DNA of 64,000 nucleotides, taken from assembly GCF_013401995.1 (NCBI RefSeq), contig NZ_JACBJI010000002.1, positions 686,196-750,195 on the forward strand. Direction: 5' to 3'. Position 1 is the stretch's first letter. Every line of letters begins with the position of its first letter. The DNA comes from Flavobacterium agri (GTDB lineage: Bacteria > Bacteroidota > Bacteroidia > Flavobacteriales > Flavobacteriaceae). The notes beneath the pieces were generated by a model. The model was not told the DNA's origin. It did not search any database and worked only from the letters and a program-made list of their open reading frames with translations. The position numbers were made by a program, and so were the translations under genes. Of the stretch, positions 60,837 to 64,000 are shown piece by piece.

Positions 60837-61493
60837 TCATTTCTTGATCAACGTGTCGATAAAACTCAAATCTATCGTCACGAAATCGGGGAAAATGTAT
60901 TGCGCTTTCTTAAGGATTTTCGCATCTCCGATGCCTACGCTCGTCATCCCGGCGATATTCGCGGCATCGACTCCGGCAAACGAATCCTCGAACACGATAG
61001 AATCCTCATTGGAAATCTTGAGCTTCTTGGCCGCACGCACGAAAACCTCGGGATCGGGTTTGGCGTTGGTTACGTCGTTTCCGTCGATAATTACGTCGAA
61101 ATAGTCAAGAATCCCTACTTTTTCAAGGATGATACGCGCATTTTTGCTGGCCGAACCAAGTGCGATCGGTTGTTGCTTTTCCTTTAGGTATTGCAGTACA
61201 TGCATCACGCCCGGAAGGATTTCGCTTCTGTCCATGTTTTTGATGTACGACAGGTAATCTTCGTTTTTCTGCTTGAGCCAAACATCCTTGTCGGCCTGCG
61301 AAGCCTGCGCATTTCCGAGTTCCAGGATGATTTCGAGCGAACGGACGCGGCTCACGCCTTTTAACGCTTCGTTGTGCTCGGGTGTAAATTCGATGCCAAG
61401 AGAATCGGCGATTTTCTGCCAAGCCAAAAAATGGTATTTAGCCGTGTCTACGATAACGCCATCGAGGTCGAATATGAATGCTTTTTTATTCAT
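60837..61493 (-). CDS. pgmB: Beta-phosphoglucomutase
   Basis: 218 residues from the ATG at 61493. HAD-family core with the nucleophile Asp9 and acid Asp11 in FIFDLDGVIVDT, the cap-domain GVSRVRSLEIIL, ALGSASKNARIIL, the KPDPEVFVRAAKKL motif, and FEDSFAGVDAA. It interconverts beta-glucose-1-phosphate and glucose-6-phosphate, completing maltose use after GH65. It overlaps the stop of the MFS transporter gene by 8 bp, so translation is coupled. The 150-bp gap to GH65 has GATTGATGATTGATGG direct repeats and nothing else evident. Confidence 0.92.
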   Translation of the reverse strand: MNKKAFIFDLDGVIVDTAKYHFLAWQKIADSLGIEFTPEHNEALKGVSRVRSLEIILELGNAQASQADKDVWLKQKNEDYLSYIKNMDRSEILPGVMHVLQYLKEKQQPIALGSASKNARIILEKVGILDYFDVIIDGNDVTNAKPDPEVFVRAAKKLKISNEDSIVFEDSFAGVDAANIAGMTSVGIGDAKILKKAQYIFPDFVTIDLSFIDTLIKK

Positions 61494-63027
61494 TAATGTC
61501 AATTTTTTTGTTGGTGGAGACGCCTAATGTCAACAAGCCGGCGAGGATCATGGAACAACCTCCCACGATTAGAGCATAAACTGGTTCGCTGTTGAAGAAT
61601 TCTTTTACAAGAAAACCCAGTATCGTTCCGGCAACGATTTGCGGAATAACTACGAAGAAGTTAAAAACCCCCATATAATAGCCCATTTTTGCAGATGGAA
61701 GTGAACCCGAAAGCATCGCATACGGGATAGATAAAATGCTAGCCCAGGCAATACCGACACCAACCATGGCGAGCAAGAGTCCGACTTTGTCCGATAAGAA
61801 ATAAATGGAAATCAATCCAAAACCACCTGCCACCAAAGCCAACATATGTGTGAATTTGTTGCTGGTACGTTTGGCTAAAACAGGCAATAAAAATGCAACT
61901 GCAGCCGCGACGCCATTGTACAATGCAAACATTACGGTTACCCAATCTGCGGCATCGTTGTAAAGTTTAGATTTTGGGTCTGTTGCACCGAACACATGCC
62001 CAGTAACCGAATTTGTTGTGTAAATCCACATTGCAAACAGCGCGAACCATGAGAAAAATTGTACCCAAGCAAGTTGCTTCATGGTTTTTGGCATATTCAA
62101 AAGATCGGTAACGATCACGGTAAAACCATTTCGCGTACCTTTTTTTCGCAATTGAGAAACCAATGAAAACAAGAACCCAACAACAACCAGTCCGATAGAA
62201 AGGATGTAAAGCTCCTTATGCTGATTCGCTTCTCCGTTTTCATTTACTTTTGAATTGATGTGATGGACATAAACCGAAAACAATCCACCGATAATCAGTA
62301 AAACGATACCAATGCCAAATTGTCTCGGGATTGTGACTCCATGGTTAACATCGTTTTGATTTGATTTTGTTTCTTCGTGCTTTTCTTCAAAGGCTTGAAG
62401 TTCTTCAGGGGAATACTCTTTAGAATTGAAAACGGTCCACAATACGGCAAGTAGAAAACAGACGCCTCCAATGTAGAAAGACCATTTCACCGACTCGGGA
62501 ATAACTCCCTCTGGAGCTGTATTGCTGATTCCGAACCAATTCGTGAACACGTATGGCAATGCGGAACCTACCACGGCTCCAAGCCCGATAAAGAAACTTT
62601 GCATGGCAAAACCAAGCGTTCGCTGTTTTTCGGGAAGGTTATCGCCCACAAACGCGCGAAAAGGCTCCATCGAGATGTTGATTGAAGAATCCATGATCCA
62701 CAATGTCCCGATCGCGACCCAAAGCGTAGGCGAATTGGGCATAACGAGCAGTGCAAGCGAAGAAAGGATGGCGCCGACAAGGAAATAGGGTCTCCTTCGA
62801 CCTAGTTTTGTCCATGTCCTGTCAGAAAAATAACCCACAATAGGCTGGATGATCAAACCGGTCAAAGGTGCGGCAAGCCAATACAAGCCGATCTTATCGA
62901 CTTCGGCTCCGAGAGTATCGAAAATCCTTGAAGTGTTCGCATTCTGTAATGCGAATCCAAATTGAATCCCCAAGAACCCGAAACTCATGTTCCAGATTTC
63001 CCAGAAACTTAATCTACGCTTTTCCAT
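61486..63027 (-). CDS. MFS transporter, maltose/sugar uptake
   Basis: 513 residues with about 12 membrane helices. Cytoplasmic loop motif DRTWTKLGRRRPYFLVGA (loop 2-3) is that of the MFS sugar carriers of the SLC45/GPH-like group. A central hydrophilic loop (about 215-245) separates the halves. Its gene order, before beta-phosphoglucomutase and GH65, points to maltose or malto-oligosaccharide import. First gene of the operon; regulatory palindromes and a TAnnTTTG promoter precede it. Confidence 0.88.
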   Translation of the reverse strand: MEKRRLSFWEIWNMSFGFLGIQFGFALQNANTSRIFDTLGAEVDKIGLYWLAAPLTGLIIQPIVGYFSDRTWTKLGRRRPYFLVGAILSSLALLVMPNSPTLWVAIGTLWIMDSSINISMEPFRAFVGDNLPEKQRTLGFAMQSFFIGLGAVVGSALPYVFTNWFGISNTAPEGVIPESVKWSFYIGGVCFLLAVLWTVFNSKEYSPEELQAFEEKHEETKSNQNDVNHGVTIPRQFGIGIVLLIIGGLFSVYVHHINSKVNENGEANQHKELYILSIGLVVVGFLFSLVSQLRKKGTRNGFTVIVTDLLNMPKTMKQLAWVQFFSWFALFAMWIYTTNSVTGHVFGATDPKSKLYNDAADWVTVMFALYNGVAAAVAFLLPVLAKRTSNKFTHMLALVAGGFGLISIYFLSDKVGLLLAMVGVGIAWASILSIPYAMLSGSLPSAKMGYYMGVFNFFVVIPQIVAGTILGFLVKEFFNSEPVYALIVGGCSMILAGLLTLGVSTNKKIDINE

Positions 63028-63029
63028 TT

Positions 63030-63066
63030 ATCGTAAAATAAGGTTACGATAAGCGCAATGCTTATC
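63030..63066 (-). promoter_or_regulatory. Overlapping inverted repeats upstream of the MFS gene
   Basis: ATCGTAA / TTACGAT (63030-63036, 63044-63050) and GATAAGC / GCTTATC (63048-63054, 63060-63066) are both perfect, sharing GAT. They lie between the MFS start and the promoter at 63111, in the leader region. They could be operators of the LacI-type regulator or mRNA hairpins. Confidence 0.5.
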
Positions 63067-63110
63067 AAACTTGTTAGTTTCGAAGTGGTGTACAAGCCTG
63101 ATAATCTCGT

Positions 63111-63118
63111 CAAATATA
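63111..63118 (-). promoter_or_regulatory. Candidate -7 element TATATTTG of the maltose operon
   Basis: Exact TAnnTTTG on the minus strand, about 84 bp upstream of the MFS start. No clear -33 TTG. Confidence 0.5.
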
Positions 63119-63162
63119 AGGTTTAATTTTTTCGGAAATCGGAAAATGGCGTTCGAAGGCTT

Positions 63163-63172
63163 ACGTTAACGT
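63163..63172. promoter_or_regulatory. Palindrome ACGTTAACGT, candidate LacI-type operator
   Basis: Perfect 10-bp palindrome about 45 bp upstream of the TATATTTG element. LacI-family sites are short palindromes of this kind. Candidate only; no second copy was found. Confidence 0.4.
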
Positions 63173-63210
63173 TTTCGTGTTGATAACTTTGGATCGAATT
63201 TTCAGATGTA

Positions 63211-63318
63211 CAGATTTTCAGATTTTCAGAAATTCGATAAGATGCAGAAGGAATTGGCATTGGAATCCATGCGGGTTTCCCATCTGAAAATCCGTGAATC
63301 TGACGATCTGAAAATCTG
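63211..63318. repeat. CTGAAAATC-type inverted repeats beyond the LacI gene
   Basis: CAGATTTTCAGATTTTCAG (63211-63229) faces CTGAAAATC (63284-63292) and CTGAAAATCTG (63308-63318). A long hairpin is possible. It lies seven bases beyond the stop of the LacI-type gene and may end its transcription. Confidence 0.6.
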
Positions 63319-63325
63319 TCAATCC

Positions 63326-64000
63326 CTAAAAACTTCCCCTTTTTAAAGCCCGTGTCGATTCGCGTTCCACAAGATGGGTTTCGATGACTTCGGTACGGTA
63401 ATGTTCTTCTTCTTCCTCGTCTTCGGATTCTAGCCTTTGTATAAGCATTTTGGCCGCTTTCCCGCCCATTTCGATGCCGTCCTGGCTAACCGTCGTGATG
63501 CTTGGCGAGGAATATTTCGAGATGATGCCGTCGGTGAATCCGATCACCGAAATGTCTTCGGGTACGTTCAAGCCGATTTTCTTGGCACCTTTTATCGCGG
63601 TTACGGCAAACAGTTCGTTCACGGCGAAAACGGCGTCGGGTTTGTTCGCGGCGATGAATTTCTCGATCGGAACCGCGCAGTTGTCGATGTCTTCTATGCG
63701 AAGGATGAGGTTTTCGTCTACGTTCACGTCGTTTGTCCGAAGCGCGCGCAGGTAGCCTTCCGTACGCAATTTACCGACGCTCACATAATCGACGGTCGTG
63801 ATCAGCGCAATCTTCTTAAAGCCGTTATCGATAAGGTTCTGGATCGCATCGAAAGCAGCGCGGTTGTCATCTATGATGACCTTGTCGCACAAGATATCGT
63901 TGGTCACGCGGTCGAACATGACCACGGGCATTCCTTGGTTGATGACCTCGATGATATGGTGGAAATCGGCCTTGTTCTGAGTTTCTTTCGACAGCGACAT
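63326..64000 (-). CDS. LacI-family transcriptional regulator, partial
   Basis: 224 residues visible; the DNA-binding N-terminus is outside the window. The periplasmic-binding-like effector domain is clear: VVMFDRVTNDILCDKVIIDDNRAAFDAIQNLIDNGFKKIALI, GYLRALRTNDV, NKPDAVFAVNELFAVTAIKGAKKIGLNVPEDISVIGFTDGIISKYSSPSITTVSQDGIEMGGKAA. The C-terminus has an acidic run (ESEDEEEEEH). It probably senses a maltose-derived sugar and controls the MFS-pgmB-GH65-GH13 genes downstream. Confidence 0.85.
   Translation of the reverse strand: MSLSKETQNKADFHHIIEVINQGMPVVMFDRVTNDILCDKVIIDDNRAAFDAIQNLIDNGFKKIALITTVDYVSVGKLRTEGYLRALRTNDVNVDENLILRIEDIDNCAVPIEKFIAANKPDAVFAVNELFAVTAIKGAKKIGLNVPEDISVIGFTDGIISKYSSPSITTVSQDGIEMGGKAAKMLIQRLESEDEEEEEHYRTEVIETHLVERESTRALKRGSF

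Overview
The window looks like chromosomal DNA from a member of the Flavobacteriaceae, close to Flavobacterium. The evidence is seven proteins ending in a type IX secretion (T9SS) type A sorting domain, the Bacteroidetes promoter element TAnnTTTG ahead of many genes, a mevalonate-pathway cluster, Bacteroidetes-type families (DUF4407, BlaR1-TonB, ELWxxDGT, choice-of-anchor L), and a typical maltose/starch operon. By eye the GC content is in the mid-40s, higher than in many Flavobacterium. The last gene on the right runs off the window.

Layout. 0-12 kb: a DoxX protein, two paralogous T9SS surface proteins (A and B), a large ELWxxDGT repeat protein, an M48-like metallopeptidase and a DUF456 protein. 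12-19 kb: a lipoprotein, a flippase/glycosyltransferase pair divergent from ruvC-hemW, a cyclase-family hydrolase, and small conserved genes. 19-27 kb: PAP2 phosphatase, DUF4407, an autoregulated BlaI/BlaR1-type operon, a duplicated-domain secreted protein and an M20 dipeptidase. 27 kb: tRNA-Leu(UAG), followed by two partial copies of its own 3' end and three tandem terminators. 27.5-31 kb: a diheme-cytochrome lipoprotein and a T9SS VCBS/UnbV protein in one operon. 31-40 kb: DUF885 peptidase-like lipoprotein, NTF2-like protein, GIY-YIG protein with its catalytic residues replaced, pseudouridine synthase, mevalonate kinase, diphosphomevalonate decarboxylase, UbiA prenyltransferase and TspO. 39.8-49.4 kb: three consecutive T9SS paralogues (C, D, E). 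49-53.6 kb: flavoprotein, GDPD, DUF4180 and an FAD-linked oxidase. 53.6-64 kb: maltodextrin locus of two GH13 amylases, GH65 phosphorylase, beta-phosphoglucomutase, an MFS transporter and a LacI-type regulator.

How the genes fit together. In the maltodextrin locus the secreted or periplasmic amylases should cut starch to malto-oligosaccharides and maltose. The MFS carrier would import them, GH65 would phosphorolyse maltose to glucose and beta-glucose-1-phosphate, and beta-phosphoglucomutase would make glucose-6-phosphate. Regulation would be by the LacI-type protein. The mevalonate kinase and decarboxylase make isopentenyl diphosphate, which the adjacent prenyltransferase can use. Surface proteins A-E share a C-terminal half and differ in their N-terminal modules.

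The most unusual signals are non-coding. A truncated IS200/RAYT-like gene sits between two copies of a perfect 33-bp palindrome, one of which lies inside the signal-peptide region of the downstream amylase. The tRNA-Leu 3' end is repeated with a different palindrome replacing the T-loop. Two BlaI-type operators each contain a TAnnTTTG promoter element. A longer dispersed element with imperfect terminal inverted repeats occurs three times.
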